DNA of 59,952 nucleotides from Cohnella thailandensis (lineage in GTDB: Bacteria; Bacillota; Bacilli; Paenibacillales; Paenibacillaceae): NCBI RefSeq assembly GCF_014212135.1, contig NZ_JACJVQ010000013.1:330658-390609 (forward strand), in the 5' to 3' direction. The position numbers and the translations under genes were made by a program. Position 1 is the first letter of the stretch, and the number at the start of each line of letters is the position of its first letter. Positions 1 through 8,248 of the stretch are shown piece after piece. The notes below the pieces were generated by a model. The model searched no databases, was not told the DNA's origin, and was given only the letters and a program-made list of their open reading frames with translations.

Positions 1-882
1 CGAGATCAGGAAGCTTTGGACCTCGGCTTTGGCGAAGTCGAAGGCGAGCGTTCCCCAGAGCGGCTTCTCCGCGACGCGGGGATCCGAGTGCTCGTAGAGC
101 GGCCCGCCGTCGAATTGCCTTAGGCCGTGGTCGTCCTTGCAGAAGTGCCCGGGCACCCAATCGAGAATGACTCCGATTCCCCGCTGATGGCATCGGTCCA
201 CGAGCTCCTGGAGTCCTTCCGGCGGCCCGTATCGGCTTGTCGCCGAATAATAGCCGGTCGCTTGATAACCCCAAGAGGCGTCCAACGGATGTTCATTCAG
301 AGGGAGAACCTCAATGTGGGTGTAGCCCATCTTGACTACATAATCGAGCAGCTCATCCGCTAGCTGCCGATAGGTGCGGAACACCTCGCGTTCTTCCATC
401 TTCCAAGCGCCGAGGTGAACCTCGTACATAAGGATCGGGCGCGTGTAGGGAGGGTTCTTTCTCTTGTGCTCCATCCAGGCTTGATCCTTCCATACGTGCC
501 GGTTCAAATCCGCGACGATGGAAGCCGTGTGGGGGCGAAGCTCGGAACGGTAGGCGAACGGGTCGGATTTCAGCTGCCTGCGGCCGCTTGAATCGATGAT
601 TTCGTACTTGTAAGCCGTCCCTTCGCCGATCCCGGAGACGAATCCGGCCCACACGCCGGTCGAACCGACCAGGTGCAGCCGATGTCCCTGCCCGTTCCAG
701 CCATTGAAATCTCCGGCGACGCGCACCTCCCTGGCTTTGGGCGCCCAGACGACGAATCGCACTCCCGCAGCCCCGTCGTACTCATGCTTATGTGCTCCAA
801 ATGTACGATAGGCGTGAAACAAGTGACCATTGTTAAACAAATACAACAATTCCGGAGCGAGAAGCGGGGCACTTACGGCCAT
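1..882 (-). CDS. glgB: 1,4-alpha-glucan branching enzyme, N-terminal part (runs off the window)
   Basis: This enzyme makes alpha-1,6 branches in glycogen. 294 residues are visible, and the C-terminal half lies beyond the left edge. Residues about 20-110 form a CBM48 beta-sandwich (motif RVAGDFNGW). The start of the GH13 barrel follows, with HIEVLPLNEHP, a WGYQ segment, and conserved region I as DWVPGHF near residue 241. The start ATG at 882 is preceded by AAGGAGGTGCC at good distance. The catalytic Asp/Glu residues lie outside the window. No other glycogen gene is visible, so operon membership is unknown. The family call is firm because several GH13_9 hallmarks occur in order. Confidence 0.93.
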   Translation of the reverse strand, partial: MAVSAPLLAPELLYLFNNGHLFHAYRTFGAHKHEYDGAAGVRFVVWAPKAREVRVAGDFNGWNGQGHRLHLVGSTGVWAGFVSGIGEGTAYKYEIIDSSGRRQLKSDPFAYRSELRPHTASIVADLNRHVWKDQAWMEHKRKNPPYTRPILMYEVHLGAWKMEEREVFRTYRQLADELLDYVVKMGYTHIEVLPLNEHPLDASWGYQATGYYSATSRYGPPEGLQELVDRCHQRGIGVILDWVPGHFCKDDHGLRQFDGGPLYEHSDPRVAEKPLWGTLAFDFAKAEVQSFLIS

Positions 883-983
883 TGCTTAGAGGCACCTCCT
901 TAGACGGGGATCAGCCAAACGGCAGTTGACAATCGGCTAACATTTTGTCATTTTTCCTTACAAATCACACGGATATTACATTC

Positions 984-989
984 ATTATA
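984..989 (-). promoter_or_regulatory. Possible -10 box for glgB
   Basis: The minus strand of the 883-1053 gap reads TATAAT here, about 100 bases before the glgB start. The hexamer about 17 bases further upstream (TGAAAA) is a poor -35 match, so this is only a candidate. Nothing else recognisable was seen in this gap. Confidence 0.3.
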
Positions 990-1053
990 GAGGAATAGAT
1001 CACGATTTTCATCCGTATTTTCATTAATTTTTTGAGATTTCTGTCATTTCGGC

Positions 1054-1080
1054 AAAAAAAGAGCTCCCTCGCGGAGCCCC
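1054..1080 (-). terminator. Rho-independent terminator after the chemoreceptor gene
   Basis: On the minus strand a GGCTCC/GGAGCT-type stem with a short GCGAG loop is followed by seven T. It sits about 70 bases beyond the stop of the chemoreceptor gene. Confidence 0.7.
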
Positions 1081-1147
1081 TTACACGGAATGGCAAATTT
1101 CATGTTAATTCTCTGTTAACTTCGACATTTTCGGAGCTTTTTTTTGC

Positions 1148-2419
1148 TTACTTGAAAAACGCGATTTTGCGCATCAACTCTTGCGATTCCGACAAAAGCG
1201 CTTCCGAGGAAGCGGCTATCTCCTGCATGACCGCCGTCTGTTCCTGCGTCGCCGAATTCACCTCGAGCGCCCCCGTACGGATCGAATCGGCGATCCGCGA
1301 GACTTCGTTCGCTTCCCGGAGCGTCCCGCCGGCCTGCTCCGCTTGCTCCGACATCTTGAAGGCGATATGGTCGATGATCTCGCTGACGCGGCGCGCCTCC
1401 TTCGCGATTTGGCTCAAGGATGCCGCGGAGGCTTCCCCGTTCTTCGCCTCCCGGTCGGCGACGACGTATTGGCGGTTCATATGGTCCACGACGCCGCCCA
1501 CCTCGGTTTGAATCTGCGCGATCAGCTCCCGGATGTGGCGCGCCGCGCTTCCGCTCTGCCCCGCCAGCGACTTCACCGCGTCGGCGACGACCCCGAAGCC
1601 TCTTCCCTCCTCGCCCGCGCGGGCCGCTTCGATGGCCGCGTTCAACGCGAGAAGCTGCGTTTGGTCCGCGAATTCGCTCACGACGGACGAGATCGTCCCG
1701 ATCTCTACCGCGTAATCGTTAAGCCGGGCGGCGATTCCGAGCGCCTCCTGGTTCATATCCGAGAGATTCCGCATCCGAACGACCATCGTGCGGAACACCT
1801 CTTCGCTGTCGCGAATAGAGTCCATCATCCGGTCCGTCAGCGCCCTTGCGTCCTCCGCTTGCTCGTCCAATTGCTTGGATGCCCGAGACAGGTCCTGCAC
1901 GGAACGCGTCATCCCTTCGGCGGAAGAAGACTGGCGGACGCTGCCGTCCGAGATCCGTTCCGCTTGATGCGAGATCTGCTCGATCTGGCGAGCGGCCTCG
2001 CCGATCGCCCCCTGAAGCTCCGCGACATGGCGGCTCGCCGTCTGCGAATGGTCCTTGATGCCGCCGATGATCGAAGCGAGCCTTGTCTGCATCTCTTCGA
2101 AAGAACGTCCGAGCCTGGACAGCTCGTCGTCCGAATCGCGGACCATGACCCGCTCCGCCAGCTTGCCTTCCGCCGCTTGCTGCGTGGCGGCGGTCAGAGC
2201 CAGGAGCGGCCGAAGCAGCCATTTGGCGAACAGGTAGCCGAACAAGGACGTCCAGAGGATGCCAAGCACCAATGTGATGACGATGAACCACTCGTTGGAG
2301 ATCGCGTCGAATCGTTTTTCCAATACCAATAAACAGAAAGCGCTTGTCCCATAAGTGATCATGGAGACGAGCGTGATTCCAAGCACTAATTTCTTGACGA
2401 TTCCGAATCTGATAGCCAT
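1148..2419 (-). CDS. Methyl-accepting chemotaxis protein lacking an extracellular sensor domain
   Basis: This is a transducer of the MCP family that would signal to CheA/CheW. Read from the ATG at 2419 (423 aa), it has two membrane segments (about residues 11-33 and 44-68) separated by only about ten residues. A HAMP domain (about 69-120) and a long coiled-coil signalling domain follow. The hairpin tip is readable as NAAIEAARAGEEGRGFGVVA. The usual E of VADEVR is replaced by A (VADAVKSLA). Because the sensor loop is minimal, any input must come from the membrane, the HAMP domain, or a partner. A longer reading frame to 2512 exists, but residues before MAIRFGIVKK look non-coding. Neither start has a strong ribosome site. 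Confidence 0.88.
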   Translation of the reverse strand: MAIRFGIVKKLVLGITLVSMITYGTSAFCLLVLEKRFDAISNEWFIVITLVLGILWTSLFGYLFAKWLLRPLLALTAATQQAAEGKLAERVMVRDSDDELSRLGRSFEEMQTRLASIIGGIKDHSQTASRHVAELQGAIGEAARQIEQISHQAERISDGSVRQSSSAEGMTRSVQDLSRASKQLDEQAEDARALTDRMMDSIRDSEEVFRTMVVRMRNLSDMNQEALGIAARLNDYAVEIGTISSVVSEFADQTQLLALNAAIEAARAGEEGRGFGVVADAVKSLAGQSGSAARHIRELIAQIQTEVGGVVDHMNRQYVVADREAKNGEASAASLSQIAKEARRVSEIIDHIAFKMSEQAEQAGGTLREANEVSRIADSIRTGALEVNSATQEQTAVMQEIAASSEALLSESQELMRKIAFFK

Positions 2420-2557
2420 GCCGCAGCCCCCGAGTCTCTTTTGTACGTTGGAATGGCAGAGCCCGATTTCCGATGCCGAAGTCCTATCGGTTCCTCCAAC
2501 TATACCCATCATAACGATCCGCGGCAGGTTTAGGTGTGATATAGATCACAGGGCTCG

Positions 2558-3502
2558 TTATTTTGAAAAATGGGGGATCGGCGGGTGAAAGCTCTCGTGC
2601 GTGAGGTCCGAATTGACGCCGATGGCCGCTCGGCTCCCTTCCGCCGCCGCGACGATCAATTGGGCCGGCGCGACGATCGCCGCGTCTCCCGCCGCGAACA
2701 CTCCCTCGACGCTCGTGCGGCAAGCTTCGTCCGTCTCGATCCCGCCCGCTTCCGTCAGCTTGCAGCCGAGTTCGAGGTGGAGGTTGGCCGCTTGCGCCCA
2801 ATCGGCGATGACGATCCCTCCCGTTCTGGCGGTTTCGGTACCGTCGGCGAACCGAATGGCTTGAAGATCGCCCTTCTCGCCTTCCAGCGACAGGATGGCG
2901 GACTCCTGGTAAGGGATATCGTTGTCCCGGAGGAAGGATCGGAGATCGGGCGAAAGGCCGTGCCCGTTGGTGCAGACAAGCACGTCTCGGCTCCACTGGG
3001 ACAGCGTTTGCGCCATATGCGCCGCCTTGTACGGATCGTCCGAGATAACGGCGAGAGGCCGGTCTCTCATCTCATATCCGTCGCAATAGGGACAGCTGAA
3101 CAAGCTCTTTCCATAATAGGACGCAAGTTCGGGTATGCCCGGAAGCGTCTCCGCGAGCCCGGTCGCGAGGATGATCTTGCGCGCCGAGAAGCCGCGACCC
3201 GACTTGGCGGATAGGCAAAAGCGATCGCCGTCCTTCCGGACGGAAACGACGATATCATGGCGATACTCGAGGGTCGGGTATTTGCGAAGCTCCTCATGGG
3301 CAAGCTCCCGGAACTCCGCCGGAGTAACGCCGTCGCGGGTCAAGTAACCGTGCGAATGCTTCGTCACGCGGTTGCGCGGCTTCTCGCCGTCCAAGAGGAT
3401 CGTCCGCCTTCTCGCGCGGCCCAGCACGAGCGCCGCGCTCAACCCGGCAGGTCCTCCTCCTACTATCGCGCATTCGAACTCGTCATTAGTGCTCATCGTC
3501 AT
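2558..3502 (-). CDS. Thioredoxin-reductase-like FAD disulfide oxidoreductase
   Basis: A 314-residue flavoprotein of the TrxR-like class. The FAD-binding Rossmann motif VGGGPAG lies at residues 14-20, an ATG segment near 113, and the redox pair C137-P-Y-C140. The C-terminal FAD motif is GVFAAGDAA. Where thioredoxin reductases have a glycine-rich NADPH motif (GxGxxA), this protein reads AVISDDPYKAAHMA, so nucleotide binding may be altered or lost. The same architecture occurs in dithiol oxidases of the GliT/HlmI type, so the electron partner is uncertain. AAGGAGG lies 13 bases before the ATG. It appears to be a single-gene unit, with the chemoreceptor 138 bases downstream. Confidence 0.85.
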   Translation of the reverse strand: MTMSTNDEFECAIVGGGPAGLSAALVLGRARRRTILLDGEKPRNRVTKHSHGYLTRDGVTPAEFRELAHEELRKYPTLEYRHDIVVSVRKDGDRFCLSAKSGRGFSARKIILATGLAETLPGIPELASYYGKSLFSCPYCDGYEMRDRPLAVISDDPYKAAHMAQTLSQWSRDVLVCTNGHGLSPDLRSFLRDNDIPYQESAILSLEGEKGDLQAIRFADGTETARTGGIVIADWAQAANLHLELGCKLTEAGGIETDEACRTSVEGVFAAGDAAIVAPAQLIVAAAEGSRAAIGVNSDLTHESFHPPIPHFSK

Positions 3503-4010
3503 GGGACGGCGCTTGCCTCCTTGATGGGAAAAGAATGGGATGGAATACCTGAACCTGCGGTACCGGAACCTTTACAGTATGGACGAGTTCCGGCCGGGGT
3601 AAGCAACTCCTAGGGTTGGCGCCCGAAGCTATATTTTGTAGATGATCTCCATAATTCCGACGGGTTGCATACGAAGCTGCCTAGTTGTTTAGGGTTTGAT
3701 CGGCTTACGGACATGAAAGACGCTTAAAGGCGCAAAAAAACAGGCATTCGAACCTAACGGTCATACGAGACTCTTATTTCTAGTTTTCTAGCTTAAGAGG
3801 ATGGATATACGGAAATAAGGGTTTCTCATGTCCGCTAGACGTCGGCGGCCGGTTCCTTTCTCGTTTCTCCGGATACCCTCACAAACCAAACTTAGACATT
3901 AAGGCGCTATCCTGAAACAGATGAAGCCGCGCATTCGCGCGGCTTCTGCCGTTACATTGCAAGATTCCGTTTTCCGATAATGCTATGCCGCCTTTGTCGT
4001 TCTAGCCATT
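3503..4010. other. Intergenic region without a recognised gene
   Basis: About 500 bases lie between the flavoprotein start and the metalloprotease stop. I see no ORF with a ribosome site and no convincing promoter. The only clear structure is the hairpin at 3923-3946, annotated separately. Confidence 0.5.
3923..3946 (-). terminator. Hairpin after the metalloprotease gene
   Basis: A perfect 10-bp stem GAAGCCGCGC/GCGCGGCTTC with a 4-base loop lies 65 bases past the protease stop. There is no T run on either side, so intrinsic termination is uncertain. It could instead protect the 3' end. Confidence 0.45.
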
Positions 4011-6101
4011 CTAATCATTCTTGCCCTTACCCGGTATTTTGTCTTTCTTGCCGGTATCCTTCATCACCACTTCGTACTGGTATGGCACGCTGTTGTTGGT
4101 GCCTTCGGGAGCGGCGAACGTCGTCATCATGAGAATTCGTTCGTATTTCGAGCTGCGGAGCAGGTCCGCAAGCTCGACGCGATCCGATTCCGACATGTTG
4201 ATCAGGTCCCGCAAGCGGATGACTTTGACTTGGTTGTCGTTCCCTTTTCCCTTCTGCTTGTCGTAGTTCTTCATAAAGCCGATGAACTGAACCTGATAAT
4301 TCACGTACTGGCCGGTCGCCTGCTCCAAGCTTACGAATCCGGAGGCGTCGGTCATCGGATCGATCACGGTTCCGTTCAGCCGCAGATCGGACAAGTACCA
4401 GCCGGCTTCGTTATAGCCCCAGTCCGTCAAGTAGCGGAACCCGAGCAGAATCTTCTTGCCGGCATAGGCGGACAGGTCGAACGTCTCCGTCTTCCAGCCT
4501 CCGGAGCTGCCCGTGAAGCCCGGCAGATTCGCCGCGATCTTCGGATAGCCTTCCTCGACCAGATCGCCGCGGGTATTCTCGTTGGCCAGCGACGTCCATG
4601 TTTGCCCTCCGTCCGCGGACACTTGCACGACGCCGAAGTCCCACTGCTCCTCGATATCGTAGCGGGTGTCGAAGCTGAGCTCGGGCGCCGTCTGTCCGGT
4701 CAGATCCAGCTCCTTGATCAGGAAGTTGTCGGCCAAGTCGCCCTGATTGCCCCACAGAACGGTACCGCGTTCGGGGTCCTCCGCCGGCGTCCAGTTCGTC
4801 TTCAGGAAGTCGAGACCTTGGAAATACAGGTGATCGATTTTCGAATTCGGGGTGATGACCTTGAAGTCGGTCCCCCATGCGGGAGTGACGTTGTCCGCAA
4901 GAATAGAGGAAGCGAAGTCGGGAGTCACGTCGATCGAGTCGAATTTGTAGGTGGAGGAATCGCCTTTATACCCGCCGTCCAGAACGACGGCCGTCATATA
5001 ATCGGCGTACAGCTGGGCGAAGGATTTGCTAATGCCCGCCTGCGCAAGCGTATCCTCCACGCCGGTAATGCCGGTGGCCGGATTATGGAACAGGGACCGG
5101 ATAAACGATTCGCCGAAGTGGTCGTACAGATACAGCTGGAAAAGATAAGCGTTGCCGTAATCGGCAAGGATCTGCAGATCCGACTGGTCGCCCCATAAGG
5201 TAAGGGAGTTCCGCAGGTTGGCAAGGAAGTTGTTCACGTGGTCGACGGAGTGGCCGTACCCGACCATGTATTGGGCGAAGTCCGACAAGCCTTCGTTGAT
5301 GAAGTTCTCTTCGCCCGAGTCGGCATCCCGGTGCAGAAGATGCTGGAACTCGTGAGCGAATACGCCTTCGTAGAGATACGGCTTCGCCGCCGTCGGCCCC
5401 GTCCGGTTCGCCCAGTCGTACGCGTCGATCGTCATGACGTTGCGATCCGCAAAATCGCTGATCGTCGGAGAGAAATAGCCGGCGATATAGCTCGGATAAG
5501 CAGCGGTATAATAGCTTTGGTCCTTGATGTTGTCGATCAGGATGACGACGCGCCCGCTGTCGTCCTTGTACAAGCCGCCATAGCCTTCTTCCCCATTGCG
5601 CTCCGCCGGAGGCGCGAAGTACTCGATTTCTTGCGGGTAGATGCGCGTCTCGAATTCGTTAAGCAAATATCGGACCTGTTCGTCCGTAATTTGAACGGAT
5701 CCGTTCCGCGGGTCTCCGTCCGGGAAGCTCAGATCGTTCGCCACCCACACTTCCCCGTTCTGCCCGACGGCTCGCAGAGTGAAGTTCGTCAGGGAATACT
5801 GGCCCGTGACGTCGTTGTTCGTCAGCCACGGCTTGACGGTGCCGACATCCGCTTCCGTCAGGCCGGCCGCGCCCAAGGCAGAGCGGGCCGCCGAAGCTCC
5901 GACGCCCGACAGGTCGAGCCGTCCTTCGGCCGCGACGCTCTCGAGAGTATCGGCCCTCAGCTTCGCGCCGACGTCCAGCACGCCGAGATTCCCGCTCCTG
6001 TCCTCCGCGGATACGGCCGGCGCCGCAACCGGCGCCAGCAAGCCGCCGACCAAAACCAGCGACGAAACCAGACCGACAAATTCGCGTTTACCCAAATCCA
6101 A
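4011..6101 (-). CDS. Secreted zinc metalloprotease with immune-inhibitor-A-like C-terminal domain
   Basis: A 696-residue exported protein. The signal peptide covers residues 1-32 (KRE n-region, hydrophobic core, cleavage likely after AVSA). The active site is H250-E-F-Q-H254, with a likely third ligand E270 in NEGLSDFAQ. Residues about 440-590 form a beta-sandwich resembling the C-terminal part of immune inhibitor A/M6 peptidases (VQVSADGGQTWTSL, GWYLSDLRLNG). The tail is lysine-rich. The start is TTG at 6101, because AGAGGAGGAG lies directly upstream. It stands alone as a gene, probably for extracellular protein breakdown. M6-like assignment is moderately sure; the exact peptidase family needs a profile search. 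Confidence 0.82.
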   Translation of the reverse strand: MDLGKREFVGLVSSLVLVGGLLAPVAAPAVSAEDRSGNLGVLDVGAKLRADTLESVAAEGRLDLSGVGASAARSALGAAGLTEADVGTVKPWLTNNDVTGQYSLTNFTLRAVGQNGEVWVANDLSFPDGDPRNGSVQITDEQVRYLLNEFETRIYPQEIEYFAPPAERNGEEGYGGLYKDDSGRVVILIDNIKDQSYYTAAYPSYIAGYFSPTISDFADRNVMTIDAYDWANRTGPTAAKPYLYEGVFAHEFQHLLHRDADSGEENFINEGLSDFAQYMVGYGHSVDHVNNFLANLRNSLTLWGDQSDLQILADYGNAYLFQLYLYDHFGESFIRSLFHNPATGITGVEDTLAQAGISKSFAQLYADYMTAVVLDGGYKGDSSTYKFDSIDVTPDFASSILADNVTPAWGTDFKVITPNSKIDHLYFQGLDFLKTNWTPAEDPERGTVLWGNQGDLADNFLIKELDLTGQTAPELSFDTRYDIEEQWDFGVVQVSADGGQTWTSLANENTRGDLVEEGYPKIAANLPGFTGSSGGWKTETFDLSAYAGKKILLGFRYLTDWGYNEAGWYLSDLRLNGTVIDPMTDASGFVSLEQATGQYVNYQVQFIGFMKNYDKQKGKGNDNQVKVIRLRDLINMSESDRVELADLLRSSKYERILMMTTFAAPEGTNNSVPYQYEVVMKDTGKKDKIPGKGKND

Positions 6102-6310
6102 CTCCTCCTCTGATCGATTGGACTCGCCCTTAAAGGGCTATGTCACCAATCATAGCAAGGTGGGAATGATTAGGAAGTGCCTTCGTGACCAGAAGTCATA
6201 ATTCGGCGATTACTCGAGCCGCATATCCTTTGGCCTAATCTTTGTCGGATTCGGTCGCGAAAGGATATCGGAGCGATGCCATTCGGAGTTGAATTTTCTC
6301 TCAAACAATC

Positions 6311-6362
6311 AAAAGCCCGCGAAAGGCGGCTCGAGAAAATCGAGACTCGACCTTTGCGGGCT
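6311..6362 (-). terminator. Terminator downstream of araA
   Basis: On the minus strand a long stem AGCCCGCAAAGG/GCCTTTCGCGGGCT, carrying an inner CGAG hairpin, is followed by TTTT. It lies about 90 bases after the araA stop. Confidence 0.75.
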
Positions 6363-6375
6363 AGAGTAATGAGGA

Positions 6376-6444
6376 CTTGAGCATTCGGCCTAGAGAATCA
6401 CGCGCTTGAGTATTGCGCGCTTGATTATTTCGAGCTTGAGCATT
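6376..6444. repeat. Degenerate 15-bp repeat beside the araA stop
   Basis: The 10-mer CTTGAGCATT or a close variant starts at 6376, 6405, 6420 and 6435. The last three are exactly 15 bases apart and the first is 29 bases away. The block lies between the araA stop codon and its terminator. Confidence 0.6.
6390..6443 (-). other. Possible 17-codon ORF made of the 15-bp repeat
   Basis: The minus strand reads MLKLEIIKRAILKRVIL and stop, starting ten bases after araA ends. It is a cationic, amphipathic-looking peptide in which the 15-bp repeat gives a five-residue repeat (IIKRA/ILKRV). No ribosome-binding site precedes the ATG, so translation would depend on re-initiation after araA. It may be chance. 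Confidence 0.15.
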
Positions 6445-6452
6445 GCGGCTTG

Positions 6453-7943
6453 TTAACGATGCGCCCAGGCGACTTGGCCGAAGCGCAGCTCGTTCTTCAA
6501 CTGGCGCGTATTCGTGTCCTTGTCGATGACGACGGCTTCGATGTTGAACAGCTCCGCCAGGTCAAGCATCTGCTCGGTCTTGACGACGAGCGAATAGACG
6601 GTGTGGTGAGCGCCGCCGGCCAGGATCCAGGCTTCGGCTCCGGCGTGAAGCGAAGGCTCCGGCTTCCACAGCACGCGCGCGACCGGCAGCTTCGGCATCT
6701 CCTTCTCGACGGCGACGCCTTGAACCTCGTTCACGATAAGGCGGAAGCGATTGCCGAGGTCGACGACGGAGACGTTGATCGCGGAGCCCGCCTTGCCGTC
6801 GAACACGATGCGGGCCGGATCGGCTTTGCCGCCGATGCCGAGCGGGTGAACCTCGATCCGGGGCTTCGTCTCCGCGAGCGTCGGGCACACCTCGAGCATG
6901 TGGGCGCCAAGCACCATCTCGTTGCCCGGTTCGAAGTGATAGGTGTAGTCTTCCATGAAGGACGTCCGCACGCCTCCCGCCACGATCTTCAGCAGGCGAG
7001 TGAGGGCAGCCGTCTTCCAGTCGCCTTCGCCCGCGAAGCCGTAGCCTTGCTCCATGAGCCGTTGGACCGCGAGACCCGGAAGCTGCTCCAGTCCGTGCAG
7101 ATCCTCGAACGTCGTCGTGAATGCCGTGAAGCCGCCCTCGTCGAGGAACCGTTTGATCGCGATCTCAAGGCGAGCCTGATAGGCGATCGCGTCGCGAACC
7201 GGACCTGCCGCGCGGCCGGCTTCCGCGATCTCGTATTTCTCCGCGTATTCGCCGAGAAGCTTCTCGACTTCCGCTTCGGACACCGCGTTCACGTACTGGA
7301 CGAGGTCGCCGACGCCGTACGTATTGACGGACCAGCCGAACTTGATCTCCGCCTCCACCTTGTCGCCTTCGGTGACGGCGACTTGGCGCATGTTGTCGCC
7401 GAAGCGGCAGACCTTCAGGCCGCGGCTCTCGTTATAGGCGACGGCCGTACGCTCCCATTCGCCGATGCGGGCGCGAACGGAGGAATCGCCCCAGTAGCCG
7501 ACGACAACCTTGCGGGAGATGCCGAGGCGGGCGCCGATGAAGCCGTATTCGCGGTCGCCGTGAGCGGCTTGGTTCGTATTCATGAAGTCCATGTCGATCG
7601 TATCCCATGGAATGTCGCGGTTGTATTGCGTATGCAGGTGCAGCAGCGGCTTGCGAAGCTCGGTCAGCCCCGTAATCCACATCTTGGCCGGGGAGAACGT
7701 ATGCATCCACGTGATGACGCCGGCGCAGTTCTCGTCGGCGTTCGCCGCGTTCAGGATGGCGCGGATCTCGGCGGGAGTCGTGACGACCGGCTTGAAGACG
7801 ATAGGGAACGGAATCGCGGCATCGCCGGACAGGCTGCTCGCGATCTCGCTTGAATGCGCATTCACTTCTTCGAGCGTCTCCGGGCCGTACAGATGCTGGC
7901 TGCCGGTAATGAACCAGAACTCGTATGGTTTCAATTGAATCAT
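6453..7943 (-). CDS. araA: L-arabinose isomerase
   Basis: Converts L-arabinose to L-ribulose in the cytoplasm, using Mn2+ (these enzymes often also turn galactose into tagatose). The protein has 496 residues, the usual length. It opens with PYEFWFITGSQHLYG and contains WMHTFSPAKMWI and the metal-ligand region FMEDYTYHFEPGNE. The ATG at 7943 has AGGAGG nine bases upstream; the frame extends further upstream but without a start signal. araB and araD are not adjacent, so it is probably transcribed alone, from the promoter at 7996-8024 to the terminator at 6311-6362. Two AraR-type boxes upstream point to arabinose-relieved repression. Confidence 0.96.
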   Translation of the reverse strand: MIQLKPYEFWFITGSQHLYGPETLEEVNAHSSEIASSLSGDAAIPFPIVFKPVVTTPAEIRAILNAANADENCAGVITWMHTFSPAKMWITGLTELRKPLLHLHTQYNRDIPWDTIDMDFMNTNQAAHGDREYGFIGARLGISRKVVVGYWGDSSVRARIGEWERTAVAYNESRGLKVCRFGDNMRQVAVTEGDKVEAEIKFGWSVNTYGVGDLVQYVNAVSEAEVEKLLGEYAEKYEIAEAGRAAGPVRDAIAYQARLEIAIKRFLDEGGFTAFTTTFEDLHGLEQLPGLAVQRLMEQGYGFAGEGDWKTAALTRLLKIVAGGVRTSFMEDYTYHFEPGNEMVLGAHMLEVCPTLAETKPRIEVHPLGIGGKADPARIVFDGKAGSAINVSVVDLGNRFRLIVNEVQGVAVEKEMPKLPVARVLWKPEPSLHAGAEAWILAGGAHHTVYSLVVKTEQMLDLAELFNIEAVVIDKDTNTRQLKNELRFGQVAWAHR

Positions 7944-7969
7944 CGGGATGCCTCCTGATAAATGAGTTA

Positions 7970-7985
7970 ACTTGTACGTACATAA
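7970..7985. promoter_or_regulatory. AraR operator, proximal box
   Basis: ACTTGTACGTACATAA closely matches the Bacillus AraR consensus ATTTGTACGTACAAAT. It lies about 10 bases past the -10 box of the araA promoter, covering the expected transcription start region. Binding there would block transcription. Confidence 0.75.
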
Positions 7986-7995
7986 TTTCAATCTC

Positions 7996-8024
7996 AGTTT
8001 ACTCTGAATAGGCCGAATGATCAA
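7996..8024 (-). promoter_or_regulatory. araA promoter
   Basis: On the minus strand TTGATC (8019-8024) and TAAACT (7996-8001) are separated by 17 bases. The placement just upstream of the proximal AraR box supports the call. This is a SigA-like promoter of moderate quality. Confidence 0.6.
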
Positions 8025-8079
8025 GGTTTTCCGTTGTATTATTCCGAGTTTATGGACGAAACTCCGCAAAAATCGCTCA

Positions 8080-8095
8080 ACTTGTACTTACAACA
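8080..8095. promoter_or_regulatory. AraR operator, distal box
   Basis: ACTTGTACTTACAACA retains the TTGTAC core and most of the opposite half-site. It is centred about 110 bases from the proximal box, on the other side of the promoter. That layout resembles the looped double operators described for B. subtilis araABD. Confidence 0.6.
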
Positions 8096-8108
8096 CGAAC
8101 AACCAAAG

Positions 8109-8196
8109 TCTGCAACCCGTACACGCAACGCCTGCAACCCGTACAAGCAAAACCTGCAACCCGTACAAGCAAAACCTGCAACCCGTACAAGCAAAA
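8109..8196. repeat. Four tandem copies of a 22-bp repeat upstream of araA
   Basis: The unit CCTGCAACCCGTACAAGCAA + AA is repeated head to tail. Copies 2-4 (8131-8196) are identical. Copy 1 (8109-8130) differs at three positions. On the minus strand each copy contains TTGTACGGGTTGCA (copy 1 has CGTGTACGG), which includes a TTGTACG half-site like that of AraR. The period is close to two helical turns. The array lies between the DUF3892 stop and the distal AraR box. Confidence 0.9.
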
Positions 8197-8248
8197 TCGC
8201 CTCCCTCCTCGCCGCAAGGGCGATTCGAAAGGCGATTCGTTGCATTCG

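Noticed and set aside
3719..3760. A-rich stretch in the 3503-4010 gap, considered as a terminator or small RNA
   Set aside because: No stable stem precedes or follows the A run on either strand, and no promoter could be placed.
6450..7853. Long plus-strand ORF opposite araA, and similar long antisense ORFs opposite lacZ, GH42, cls and others
   Set aside because: GC-rich coding DNA produces long open antisense frames. These read as Arg/Val/Asp/Leu-rich shadows with no family match, and the true genes have strong motifs.
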